64,000 nt of DNA, taken from NCBI RefSeq assembly GCF_963678975.1, contig NC_089285.1:8604694-8668693 (forward strand), written 5' to 3'. Each line of letters starts with the position of its first letter. Within the stretch, counting starts at the first letter, position 1. The translations under genes and the position numbers were made by a program. The notes below the pieces were generated by a model. The model saw nothing but the letters and a program-made list of their open reading frames with translations, had not been told where the DNA came from and did not search any database. The DNA is from Dysidea avara (lineage: Eukaryota; Porifera; Demospongiae; Dictyoceratida; Dysideidae). Shown here piece by piece: positions 31,934 through 43,322 of this stretch.

Positions 31934-32050
31934 GGTCCGGCCGGACCATTTATGCTGTCATAAATGGTCCGGCCGGACCATTTGTGCATGCATAACTGGT
32001 CCCCCCGGACCATACATGTCTGTGCAAAAATGGTCCGGCCTGAACATAAA
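31934..32050. promoter_or_regulatory. Left subterminal palindrome array of the Ginger element
   Basis: GGTCCGGCCGGACC at 31934 and 31966, GGTCCCCCCGGACC at 31998 and GGTCCGGCCTGAAC at 32031 are spaced 32, 32 and 33 bp. The regular spacing of about three helical turns suggests binding sites for the integrase or an accessory domain (inference). Confidence 0.6.
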
Positions 32051-32651
32051 TGGTCCGCCTCCAGTCTTTCATTAGCCGGCCATAACGGCACTCCCTACCT
32101 CAAGTATTCCGCCACTGTGCCACCAGGGATCCCTCTGCCACCGTAACTAAGCGTCCACAAACGCATGCCTGATGCCGTGGCTTTGCTACAAGAAAGCTAT
32201 ATCAATACCAGTACCTGGACTGAGCATAATATAGCCGACCCTATAGTAGAACGTCTCTTTGCTAGCATAAACAACTATGGTGTACTATACTGTAGTTTCT
32301 ATTCCAGAACAATTCGTGATTAGAATAATTACACTGTTAATTCGAGTGGATGACTCCTGTGCCAACTTGCATGAAGATCATACAAATCATAGCTACATGT
32401 ATGAGATTCATACAAGTTGCCACAGGTGTTATCTACAGTGTATGAAGTTCATATTTTCGAATTAACATGCAGTGTAGCTATATTCTGGCACAGCTAATAA
32501 TAATTAACTGTAGCTATGTTAGGTATAGTTACTCATATCTTGCTACGTAGCTAATTCTGTTACAATTTTCCACAGGTGAATTTTGCTATTAAAAAAGATT
32601 ATAATGCTAAAGCACTGTAGCTATAAAGATACATGGCATGGTTGCAATTAT

Positions 32652-35600
32652 TCAAAGTCATTAATCTGGTGAATGTCCTGGGAGCATTCGTGGCATGAAA
32701 AAGTTTTTACATTCTTGGCCTCTTCAGGCTTCAGGTTGGTACAGATGATGTGTGACCATTGCTTACATTTATCACATCGTACCTGTAAAAATACATTAAA
32801 ATGTGCATATATTATTGTGTATTAGTCTTACCCAATCAACATATTGTGGATGACTTATACTTTGTTCCCCTGCACCACACATTATACACCTTTCGGTCAT
32901 ATCAACTATAGAATGTGTATATCAAATACCATAATGCAGGCACATTCGTTTGTAGCTAGAGGTCATTATGTACTATAGTACCTGAGTATGAAAGCAATGC
33001 AACACCTATATCAATCCGTGCTTGTGTAGTATTCATTCTGCACAGGCTATTTTCTTCAATGCTTCCTGATAGAAACAGCTGCTCAGCCATCTAACAAAAA
33101 ACTATAATGCTATACTTATAATGATTGTATGATTATACCTTCATGCAGTATACACCACAGTTGGAGGTATCATACTGAATCTTTCTCTTCAGCTGCTTCA
33201 ACTCAAACTTAGTGATGTCTAAATGGTCCTTTCCTAATATTTCACCCCTTCTCTTGAAGTAATTCCTGTATAAACAGGTGTTCAGCAATTGAAGTCACAT
33301 TTTCAAGTAACGTGTATGCCAAAAAACTTATTTGCCATGTAACTAACTAACTTTACAGCAGCAAATGCACCACGGCTTGACCGTGAAGGTCCATAGGGAT
33401 CAAGATAATAAAAGCTTTTCTGCTCCAAGTCCATAGCCTAAAAACATAATAGCGTAACAGATGACAATGTTACTGATGAGCAGACTTACAATGAGAATCC
33501 AATGGTTACTACCTTGGTTGTAGCATCCTCCAATGTACTTATACGTGCTCAATGATTCCTAGCAACCAAGGGAACAACTCTCATTGCAATAATTATACAT
33601 AGCTTAATTACTTTGTTATTGTGTGCAAAATGTTACTAACCGTCATTGTAACTGTACCTTAGACAATAGGTGTGAATGCTTCCCAGCAGAGGTATGGCTG
33701 AGTATGCAAGATAGTGTCTGAGAAATCATGGCAAAAGTATTTCCTTGGATATTTGATAACAGTTCAAGGTATGTATGGATTATCTTTGGAATTTAATACA
33801 TTTAAATAAGCACATACATGTCAGACATTAATGAACCTCATCATTTACATCTTGATTTGGTTTTAGGCTGTGGAAACTTCCGTGGTGAACTGCATTTCTA
33901 CCTATCCTTGCTTTAACAACATGACATGGTTTTCCATTCCAAATCTTAGTAAGCTGTTTCTTGAGGAATAAAACACATGATAATATTTTGTGCATACATA
34001 CATAACATATATTCATTATACATGTGCTCCATGTAGCATAATGTATAGCTGTATAACTACTGTATAGCATTGTTATTATACCTCTGCATTATTAGTGGAT
34101 CCTGTATCCATCTCACAGTCATTCTTATGAATCTCCTTCACTGGATCACTCTTTACCTTCTTGCAAGCACTCTCATTCTGTACAATGTGCCACATGTAGC
34201 AGCACCATTATGCAGATGAATATGCCAAACTTACAGTTTTAAAAACATCTTTCAGCAATTTACGCTTCCTCTGTGGTTTCACAAGATCAGGACAATTCTT
34301 ATCAGGACTAGAAAACTGCAGTAATCTTTTACATTTAGTAACTCCTTTAGGCGAATCAAAAATTGCATCTACAATTCTATTCTCTGTAATTTGTGATGAA
34401 TCAAAATAATACAGAAATTTGTTGAAACACCTACCAGGTGATTTAGGTGTAGCACTAAGCTGTGTATCTCCTTTCTTAGTCCCACAAATTGGTGAAATTC
34501 GAGTGCCACTTGGAAGTAGTTCAGGAACAAACTCTTCCATACAAAGAGGTGTGCTAGCTTGAATTATACTGTTAACTTCCTGGCTATCCTGTACAACTAA
34601 ATGAAATAAGTACGATGTGCACACCTTGAAGTATAATTCAATAAATATACACATATACCATCAGAGTGCTCCTTGCTTATTCCTTGGCTTAATGAAGGAA
34701 GTGGCACAGGTGAATTAGAATTTCTTGCAGTACTGTCAGATTCCATTTGTTGATCTTGCAGTCGGTTTACTACAAACAAATAACTTATAAATTTATCTAT
34801 ACACATAATTTATGCAGATACACACAATTATGCATACAGTATTAGTAAGACAGGGTGTACATCCTTAACTGAATGTATTATATAAATAAATACCTTCACA
34901 ATCCTTAAATTTTTGATTTTTGCTTGATGAATCGGAATATGATGTACCAGAACTGGTAGATGCATCTACTGCAGTTGGACTCTAAACATAAACAGAAGAG
35001 GTAACCAAGGTAGAAGTAATGTCAAATATTCAGTTAACTTACTTTAGGAGGTATTGGCTGTATTGGAGACATATAAGGCTTGAGACGAGTGCCATGCACT
35101 CTTTCAATGACCTTTTCAGGATTTTCAACTCCTTTTAAACTGTAGAGACCTTTTCCTAGTGATTTTACAATTTCATAAGGACCAAGCCATCTGTAATCCA
35201 GTTTTCCTGCCTTCCTTTTCTTCCTTTTATTATCTCTAATAAGCATTTTGGCTTCTACAGCATAAGCTCCTACATAAAGAAATTGAACTGGCGTATCTTT
35301 AGATATATATTACATACCTGGCTTATAGTTTCTCTTATCATACTGTTCTTTTTGTCTTTGTTGTGCTTTCAGAATGTTAGCCTTTGCAGCATTAAGTGTT
35401 GCTTGCTTAGCATGATGAAGCTCATTAAGTAGAGAAGGATCTTCTGCTTTGCAAAAATCCGTTAACAATACATCAGGATCTTTCTTTTCGGTATTAATGT
35501 CAACCGGTAGCACTGGCTTTCGTGCAAACATGAGTTCAAATGGTGAGTATTGTGTAGATTCTTGTTTGGAGGTATTATAGCTATAAACACATGTATCCAA

Positions 35601-36949
35601 AAAGTCTTCCCATTGCTCTTTCTTATGATCAATAAATTTCACAGTCATGTTCTGTAGTGTCTGGTTAAATCGTTCAACCAAGCCATTGGCCTAAGGGAAA
35701 TATATATACTTAATCGACAATCTGTATATGATATAATAACAATGTAGTTGTATAATTGCTACGGACACCAATGCAAGAAAATTATACCTGCGGATGATAA
35801 GCAGTTGTTAATCTGTGATCAATCTGGAGCAATGACATCATTCGTTTATCAAGGTGGTTGTTAAATTCTGTTCCCTGATCTGTTGTGATGACTCTAGGAA
35901 TTCCCATCCTCATGAAAATCTATAATAAAACACAGATCTATAAATAGATATCATTTACATAAAGCTACGTATATAGATACCTTAAATAGAGAATTAGCTA
36001 CTTGAAATGCACTTTTGTCCGGGGTAGCTATGGCCTCTTCCCACTTTGTGAAGTAGTTAATAACTGTTAAAATATAGCGATTTCCTGCAAAAAATGTGTG
36101 CAATTTTTACAGAATAAATAATAATAATTGATGCTGATTCATGCATGCACTGTGAAAAGTAAGTGCATGGTGATACCTGTGACAAGTGAATGCCAATAGC
36201 TATATTATATTTTAGTGATGGTCACTATATTAATATAATATGTTTGCCACAGATCTCACCATTAATCTTTACAGAGCCATTGCATGCTTTTACTGTATAC
36301 ATACCTGCTGGAGACTGATATGCAATTGGGCCAACAAAATCTACGCCTAGATGATACCAGGGAGCCTTGACTGGTACAGGATTCAGTGCAGGGGCAATAG
36401 TTTCTAGCTTTCTGTTCACATGCTGGCAAATATCACATCGTTGCACCTATGCATTCCATACAAGATATGGCATCACATTTGTATTACATGCTCATGCAGA
36501 GTGCATCTTACAATTTCTTTAGCATCCTTAGATACCCCTTTCCACATAAACCTCTCAGTAATTCTTGCCAGTGTCTTCCTGTATCCAAGATGGCCAGAGG
36601 TCTGATCTCCATGACAAGCTTGTACAATCCTAAGCTGTTCCTTTCTTTCTCTAATGTATCGAACTTGTTGCACCTGAACATGCAAATTAAGAAATGATAT
36701 GGCTACATATACATGCATGTATGTGCACTATAGCCACACCTCATCCTTTCCTTTATGTTTTTTTCTAAACACCAATTCTCCATCAACCACACAAAAGTTT
36801 GCTGCCTTTCTTCTTACAATTCGCTTCTGATTTTGAGTAAGGCCTTCTCTATACTGCTTCCTTGTCACATAAACATAAACATCTTCTAGTGTGTCAGTTT
36901 CCAATTCGTCCTCGAAATGGTTATCCTCCTTATCAGTATTATGAGCCAT
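32652..36949 (-). CDS. Ginger transposase: integrase + Ulp1 protease + PHD finger
   Basis: The start is an ATG at 36949 (MAHNTDKEDN). Exons by splice sites: 36949-36740, 36673-36512, 36446-36305, 36084-35981, 35919-35788, 35690-35318, 35269-35043, 34981-34894, 34769-34659, 34596-34235, 34177-34082, 33959-33837, then about seven more to 32652. Domains in order: an HHCC zinc finger (ACHGDQTSGHLG, RCDIC); the integrase core with Asp in GVDFVGPI, Asp in ITTDQGTEFNN and Glu in NGLVERFNQTL; a GPY/F domain (YRWLGPYEIVKSLGKGLYSL); a Ser-rich linker; a Ulp1/C48-type protease with His in GSNHWILI (about 33500), Asp in YYLDPYGPS (about 33405) and Cys in TSNCGVYCMK (about 33165); and a C-terminal PHD-type finger (CIMCGAG, CDKCKQWSHIIC, CHEC). 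All catalytic residues are present. One conserved core Asp (TVTDYF) is Asn here. Exons between 33560 and 33830 are uncertain. Confidence 0.8.
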
Positions 36950-37424
36950 CACTGGAAGCAAGCAACTTGCGCCACTTCAAGTTGCAGATTATTCACTCTA
37001 AACTTGATCTCTGAGCCTTTCGTGTTCGTTAGAGCTTGTATATAGTCCTGCTGTAGCTGCAGTATAGCCGCGGATCCTCAGTCAGTAAATTGAACGCCGG
37101 CACGCGACTGCGTCGTATCGAATCATGCTCCTTAGCCGGATATGCTGTATAAGCTAACTACCAGACTCCCTATACCAACAAGATACGGCCGCAACAACCA
37201 GTTATACAGTCTATACACTCCAACTCTGTCTGCTATTTGAGCTAACTAAGCAGTACTGAGATATCTATTGGATTTAGTTTATGTCAGTATGCTGAGAGAT
37301 TTTGCGAGATTTCTTTGAAGGCACCGCTTCAAAGAGATGAGGCTAACCTATATTTGGTGTATATAGCTATTCTTGTCGACTGTACGGTGGCAAATAGTCG
37401 TTGCAGTTTAGTTTGGTAACCCGG

Positions 37425-37530
37425 ACCATTTATGTTCGGGTAGGACCATTTATGTCGTCATAGATGGTCCGGCCGGACCATTTATGTCGAACATATTTGG
37501 TCCGGCCGGACCGTTTATGCACCCGGACCA
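37425..37530. promoter_or_regulatory. Right subterminal palindrome array of the Ginger element
   Basis: GGTCCGGCCGGACC at 37466-37479 and 37499-37512 (33 bp apart), with half-sites CCCGGACC near 37428 and 37522 and GTAGGACC near 37440. It mirrors the left array. The element's promoter must lie between here and 36949. Confidence 0.6.
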
Positions 37531-37548
37531 AATATTTTGTTACAGATC

Positions 37549-38575
37549 ATACGCAACAAACTTTTGACCATGGATAATAACAATTATTAACTTTGAAGTA
37601 TTCTACCAATTTTAGCTATGTACAATGTATTTGCTATGTATTTATATTATCAACATATTATTCTATGCCTAATTTGTCAAAAAGTTTCATCATCAAAATT
37701 TGCACAATATATTTACTGTCCCTGTATAGATAGGTTGCCTTTTTAATATGTGGTCATTTACCATGACACTCTCCAACTTTGTAGGTCAAAAGTGTATTAC
37801 AGCCTGTTGGTGTTCGGCTAGTTTTAGTGAGAGTTTTAGTGAGATAGTGCTAGTCAGCTACTAGTATGGCAAGTATGCTATATAGTGCAAAATTTGAGTT
37901 ATAGCTTATCCATTGCATAAGACAAAAGGACGATTCCTACCACACGACTCATGAATCTTGGGTTTTAGGGGCGGTGCTTGCATGTCAACCAATTTAATGG
38001 TAGAAACACATGTTACACGGGATACATGCCCTAAAAAGGCAACCTGTCTATTCATCATTATTGATGTAATACGTACATCTTAAAATGTAGTAGTTTTTGA
38101 CTTTTGTTTTTAAACTTATTAGCCATGTTTGCTACCTTGTTCATGAAATTATTCTTTAAAGAATTATATATATATATATGTTAATTTTTTTATTAGAAAA
38201 CCAAGGCATGGCAGCTGTCGAATTATGTTTTGTGAAGTACGTAAGCTCTATGTATACATGTATATCTACATAAGGCCCTGCTATGATATTTATGTTTTAG
38301 TTTGATTTATGTATGGCACAATCGACATTAAGTTTCTTCTCATTGATAGCACACGTGAACTTTACCAACAGCAACTGTTTAGAACTAGGTTGACGGTATC
38401 AGGTGAAGACAACTAGGTGAACTAGAATGGCACAATTACACTACACTGCATAAAGCAAGAACAAAGTAGAAGTTCACCCAGTTCAACAGTCAATATCAGT
38501 ATTTGCTTATAGCATACTCATCTCTGTGAACAGGATCAGTGGTCTTTGATAAAGTCTGCATAACTTATCAGACAC
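37549..38575. other. No gene seen
   Basis: AT-rich sequence without a supported frame. Short AT runs occur near 38168. It may contain the upstream, unrecognisable part of the transposase-like remnant at 38580. Confidence 0.4.
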
Positions 38576-38579
38576 CTTA

Positions 38580-38820
38580 ATTAACAGACTTGTTGATACG
38601 CGATTTAAAAATCTCTGATGATTCACAGAAAACAAAATACTTGGAAATATATGAAATATTTCTAAATGAAGTGTGCAATACTCGTTTTAAGTGGACAGAA
38701 AGAAAGCAAAGAAAAGAAAGAATTAAAATATAGAGATTTGAGAGACTCAGAAAAAATCAGGGTGTTTAGTAATATCAATTTTCCTTAATTGTTTCCAATT
38801 CTTCCCAATAATGATTTGCA
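38580..38820 (+). pseudogene. Fragment of the zinc-knuckle transposase-like family
   Basis: The plus strand reads YEIFLNEVCNTRFKWTERKQ, RDLRDSEKIRVFSNINF and, after a stop, LFPILPN. This matches the minus-strand protein at 10540-10370 (YEEFLNECKIRFKWITDKQS, RDLTGPEKVRLFKSIDI, LFPDLP). Only about 80 residues survive. It is convergent with the Tudor-knot remnant at 43318-42317. Confidence 0.75.
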
Positions 38821-39006
38821 CAATAAAATGATTGCATGGTGATAAAGTAACAAATAAAAACAATTATGCACAAACATTTAAATGGTTGTGTAATCATTTT
38901 AATGAAAAACGGGCGGATACTGTATTCGCATAGTACGAGCGCAGCTGTACAGCAACTTATTCGTAACGTACGAGTGCAGTGAGTGCTGAAACCGATGTGC
39001 TTTTAT

Positions 39007-41213
39007 GGAACCTGTGAGTTTTCAACAAGTGTTAGCGCTCATTAATGAAGAAGCCGGTATGTCATTGGTGGTTTGCGGTGGGGTATCACCTGCAGCCTCT
39101 AATGTAATTTGTTGAATAAACCTGAAGCCACTCAAGAATCTGACTACAAACCACCATGCCTTTTACCACTAGCGCATTTTAATTGCTGTTATTTTCACAG
39201 AATGCTACAGCCATTACGTGGTACTTTGGTCAGAGGGAAGTGTATCCTCAATGAATGCTGACAGTGTAAAACCCCGCCAAATTAGTACTGGTGAAGAATG
39301 TATTGTCACTGTTGGCAAAAGAAGAAACAACACAAAGCCACCATTGTAGCACGAGGTGAACTAAAACTATACAAAGTACTTACAATTACATGTAGCAAAT
39401 AAAATTTCTAGTCACAAAATCTGAAATGGAAAAAGTAGAAGATGAGTTTGTTGCTGGCGAATGGTTACCACCACAGGGAGTAATCCCCAAGACAACACAA
39501 CACCTCCAACCAACATGCCAAAAAAAGAAAACGAAAAAGTAAAGAAACACTACAAAAAAGAAACAATAAAGAGAATGAAAGGTAGTGGTAAAGAAACACC
39601 ACAAACAAAAATACGTGAGAACAACACCCAGGCTCCCCATGCCAGTGGTAACTACCACTCAAATTGCAGAGATGATGACTCTCCCTACAGCAATGACAAC
39701 TTTTGCCACTCTCCCTGTGTCATCAACAACTGCCATTCTTCCAACAGTACTGACAACATCTAGTACTCTGGCGACAACTTCTGCCACTCTTCCTACAGTG
39801 GTGACAACTGCCATTCTCCTTGTGGCAGCAACAACCGACGTTCTTCCAGCAACAATATCCAATCACTCAATACTACCAGAGACATCCTCGCTGGGATAGT
39901 GCCCAACAACATTAACCCTTCCCTTTTGTACCTCCAACCACCAGTCCAAAATTGAACCTATTTAGCTCATTGATCTTAGAGCTTGACGTCACATCTCCAC
40001 AGGCTGACAGAGCAGGCCTGCCAACTCTCACGGGTTTACCGTGAGTCTCACAGTTTCACTACCCTGCTCAAAGGCAGTAGATCGAATCTCATGGTTTTTG
40101 AGGCCTGCTAACTCTCACGGTTTCACTAACCTTCATTGGATAGAATGTCACGATTTGTAGTGTGAATGTCACGGATTTCAAATTTAAAAAGTTGAGACCT
40201 TTTTTTTTTTTTGGTCTCAGCGTAGCATCTACCAGTTTTTTTTTTACTACACACTGCAATACTACAATAAAGGTACAGAAATCTCAAGATTTTTTTACTT
40301 TCCAGGTTGGCAGGCCTGACATAGTCATCGATGAATTACAGTACATGGACGTTGACTTTAGTTGAGACCCACATATACTATACTCTTCTGGTATTTACCT
40401 ACAAAAAATATAGGAATGTAATTGCAATTATTATTATTTACAGAGTCTGACAATGGTAGTGTAATATGTGACAACAGTTATAAGAACAACCATAACCACA
40501 ATAATGATGGCAGTGACATCACTAATAACACTGGCACCTTGCAATTCTTGGAAGTGTGATGCTGGAGGCCCATACACAACAATTGTTGGAATCCCAAAAA
40601 TCCTTCATTACCGGGCTTGAAGCTCTTGAACACAAAGCCAATGGTAGAACAACAAGTTGAAATAAGAAACAGCCATCCAGCCAAGTGCCATACCACCAGC
40701 AGTCCACCATCCACACCTCACTGGATATCAGTAACACCATCAGTAACATAGTCTTCATCGTCAGTACAAAACCAGTATCAGTAACATCGTCTTCATCGTC
40801 AGTACAAAACCAGTATCAGCAACATCATCTGCACATCACTGTATTCCAATACAATCATCTAAAGTCACTCAAATATGGAATGTTGTCATTGAGTGACGTT
40901 GACAGAACAAAACTTGTGGATCCAGACATCATGATAGCAAAGTACAAGCATTACCATGAGTCAGATAAGACCTCAGATCTTGCCCAAAAGCTATCCACAG
41001 CCCAAAAGTCTTGGAGATCATGTATTGGTCAGATGTACTGTATTGGGAACCGGTCGTTACCTTGCTCTGCCGATCTCAGTATTAAATGATATCAAGGGAA
41101 AGATATTTCAGCTTCTTTCAGAATATTGGGTGGACCCAGTAAAGTATGAGAAAATTTGGAGTAAATGTTCAAATTCAACTGGCCAACGGTACAGGTGCAT
41201 CAATGAGTGTTGA
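39007..41213 (+). pseudogene. Decayed BEN-like domain gene
   Basis: Exon 1 (39007-39054, MEPVSFQQVLALINEEA) joins at GCCG/GTATGT to an exon after ttcacag at about 39201 (ECYSHYVVLWSEGSVSSMNA, EECIVTVGKR). A frameshift then gives TKATIVARGELKLYK. A Lys/Thr-rich low-complexity region follows at 39430-39900, with many TT(A/G)CC(A/T) repeats. A C-terminal block near 40990-41213 reads DHVLVRCTVLGTGRYLALP, KIFQLLSEYW and YEKIWSKCSNSTGQR, which resembles a BEN domain. A duplicated CAGTAACAT...CAAAACCAGTAT unit lies near 40740-40830. At least two frameshifts; probably dead. Confidence 0.45.
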
Positions 41214-41880
41214 ACAGTATATACCCCAATAAGTCTGCATATCCTGTGTTTATTAAACTTTAAACATATTTTAATAAATTAATGCATTACTCTGAATACT
41301 GAAAAAACCAGTACTTATAATTACACAAAAAGACCAGTTTTCCCATATCCAGCCACAATTAAAACTGTACTATAAAACCAGATCCAGTCACATATTTAAG
41401 GAGGCAGCTATCTGATAACTCACACGTTTAATTGGAAATATTGGGTTGTCAAAATGGCCTAAACCAACTGGGTGTAGCAAATTTCCCCATACATTTTGTA
41501 TGTTTCAGGGGCATGCAATATAAGGCGTAATAACCCGCGACACGTGATAGGTACCTCAGATTCTAAACCAGCTTAGGAAAGAGCGGTGAATAGCGATTAA
41601 GATGAGCTATAGCAGAAGGAAATCAGAGGAAATGTAAGCTTGTCATTTTACGGTTGAAAATCACTTTTCTATAGCGATTTGAATGGCGGATATTTGGAAA
41701 GGAACATTCTGAGCTGTTTCGATGTCTTAATAGCCATTAACCTTCACTACATTAGTGTTACAATGAAACAAAAGCATTGTGAATTAGTTCTGCAGGTTAG
41801 TTTGTGAAAATTAGTGTTCTATGATTAAGCAAAATAATGTCCATGCCATGTAGCAAACTTCTTCATATGTAGGCACCTGC
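41214..41880. other. No gene seen
   Basis: Non-coding sequence with AT-rich repeats; no supported frame. Confidence 0.45.
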
Positions 41881-41887
41881 TACCGTA

Positions 41888-42095
41888 GGGCTCTCTACAG
41901 GGAGATTTGTTTGTAGCTGAACTATCTACAAGGCAACTTCTTCTAGCTGATCTCTCTACAGGATGATTTGTTCGTAGCTGAATTCTGTATAGGTGATTTG
42001 TTTGCGGCTGAGCTTTTTTCAGAATGGTTTCTTTGTAGCTGAACTCTCTAAAAGGTAACTTCTTATAACTGATCTTTCTACAGGGCAATTTGTTT
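41888..42095. repeat. Minisatellite, third array
   Basis: TTTGTAGCTGAACTATCTAC / AAGGCAACTTCTTCTAGCTG-type units in the same orientation as 31080-31325. The hairpin arm seen beside the other two arrays is absent here. Confidence 0.8.
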
Positions 42096-42183
42096 CTGAT
42101 TAGACCTCGAAAATAAATATCCTCGTAATTTTCTGTATACTACGTTTCGCGGAAACTAAGGATTTTTGTTGTACACGTGGTAA

Positions 42184-42363
42184 AATGACTCTTTGGAAAT
42201 ACTTTAAACGAGAGGTCAAGACTCCTCTACCATCGCCTACTGGCAGTTTATCTAAGACTATATCTACAGGTGGAATAGTTGCTGCTAACAAGGAAGTTCA
42301 GCACATGATGGACTCCTTAAGAGGGGCCCATATGAATACTTTGACGATGTTGACTCCGGTCTA
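42184..42363 (+). pseudogene. Start of a transposon-type gene, truncated
   Basis: An ATG at 42184 opens MTLWKYFKREVKTPLPSPTG, then SLSKTISTGGIVAANKEVQ, stopping at 42363. The pattern (L.YFK...LP.P.GSLS..I....I..ANKEV) is the start of multi-copy sponge/cnidarian transposon genes, possibly hAT-like. The rest is missing and sequence of the Tudor-knot remnant follows on the other strand. Confidence 0.45.
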
Positions 42364-43318
42364 ATGGGGTAAGAATGCACTTCTCTATCTGTAGCCACTG
42401 CCCTTCCAAAAGATCTACAACTTGTTCACCATCTACATGAACTTTCTTTTTAGGATTACTGACACCTTCTTCCTCTTCATCGCCAGATTCATCACTACTT
42501 GATGAACCAGTATCATCAATTTCGATGGTGGGAGTGCTAAACACATGAGCACTTGACACCTTAGAAATTGGTACATTCACTTGTGCTGCATTACTACCAC
42601 TTGTACTTGGGTGTCATTCTGCTTTGATTTGTGCTCACTAGGTTTGGAAACTGTTATTGCAAGGCTAACAAATCGTTCAAGTTTGGGCGCCTTCTGCAAT
42701 AAGCTTTGCACTTTCCATTTGAAATCTTCTTTCACAAGGCCACTGAATACCAGCTTGCAAGGGACATCTAGCCCACTTGTACAATACATTTTAAAAGTCT
42801 TTTCCAAAAGTGGTGGCGTTTGCATAACCTTGGGTGAAAGAGAAGCGTAGATAATACCCGGTTGGTGGTGATAGTTATATCATCAACACTACTACCATCA
42901 TTTGAAGGTACATAATCTGTTAATGGCCTATATTTGTTGATATAGAATTGGACGGTGTTTTTAATTGCATATCCATAGTCACCTTGACTATTTCAGCCCC
43001 GAACATGCCAATTAGCTCCTAATAGTTACTGAATTGATCATTGCCATAACGTTGCACCCCTCCAACTTTCTTGGTTGGTAACTTCAAGTCATCATGAAAT
43101 GAAAATAAGGCCTGTAAGTGAGAACAGTGTCTGATGACGGTTGAGGGTGTTCAAGTGTTGTGAGGATTGTGCTTGGTGTAGTATCTTCTAACTCACTTCT
43201 ATCCTTCCACTAGTCGTAAATTTTGCTGTACCCAATGTAGTGTACCTTAGCTTTGTCACCAGACTTTTCTAATACTTCAATTGGATACAAGCCGTTTCCC
43301 GCAACAAAAATAATCTAC
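42317..43318 (-). pseudogene. Second Tudor-knot protein, broken
   Basis: The minus strand reads NGLYPIEVLEKSGDKAKVHY, IGYSKIYD, a stop in place of Glu, then WKDRSELEDTT. This is the same Tudor-knot as in 9022-9759. In further frames come LKLPTKKVGGVQRYGNDQF and ELIGMFGAEIVKVT, matching the second conserved block. The C-terminal part (KMYCTSGLDVPCKLVFSGL, then an acidic Ser/Glu region SSSSDESGDEEEEG) extends past the other protein. At least four stops or frameshifts. It abuts the BEL element's 3' coding end at 43323 without an LTR between. Confidence 0.7.
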
Positions 43319-43322
43319 ACTT

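Larger units (their letters stand above)
31904..37544 (-). mobile_element. Complete Ginger-type DNA transposon, 5.64 kb
   Basis: The ends are TGTCAACGC... at 31904 and the reverse complement of TGTAACAAA... at 37544. They are flanked by the 4-bp duplication GATC (31900-31903 and 37545-37548). TIRs with a TG(T)...ACA shape, a 4-bp duplication and a Gypsy-like integrase without Gag, protease or reverse transcriptase define Ginger elements. Both ends carry arrays of the palindrome GGTCCGGCCGGACC. One minus-strand gene with about 19 exons fills the interior. Frames and splice sites look good almost throughout, so the copy may be young. Confidence 0.85.

Noticed and set aside
31904..37544. Reading this element as a Gypsy LTR retrotransposon because of its integrase
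   Set aside because: There is no Gag, protease or reverse transcriptase, it has TIRs with a 4-bp duplication instead of LTRs, and the gene is spliced.
39386..39862. Minus-strand frames rich in Val/Thr or Phe/Cys
   Set aside because: They mirror low-complexity plus-strand sequence of the BEN-like gene remnant.
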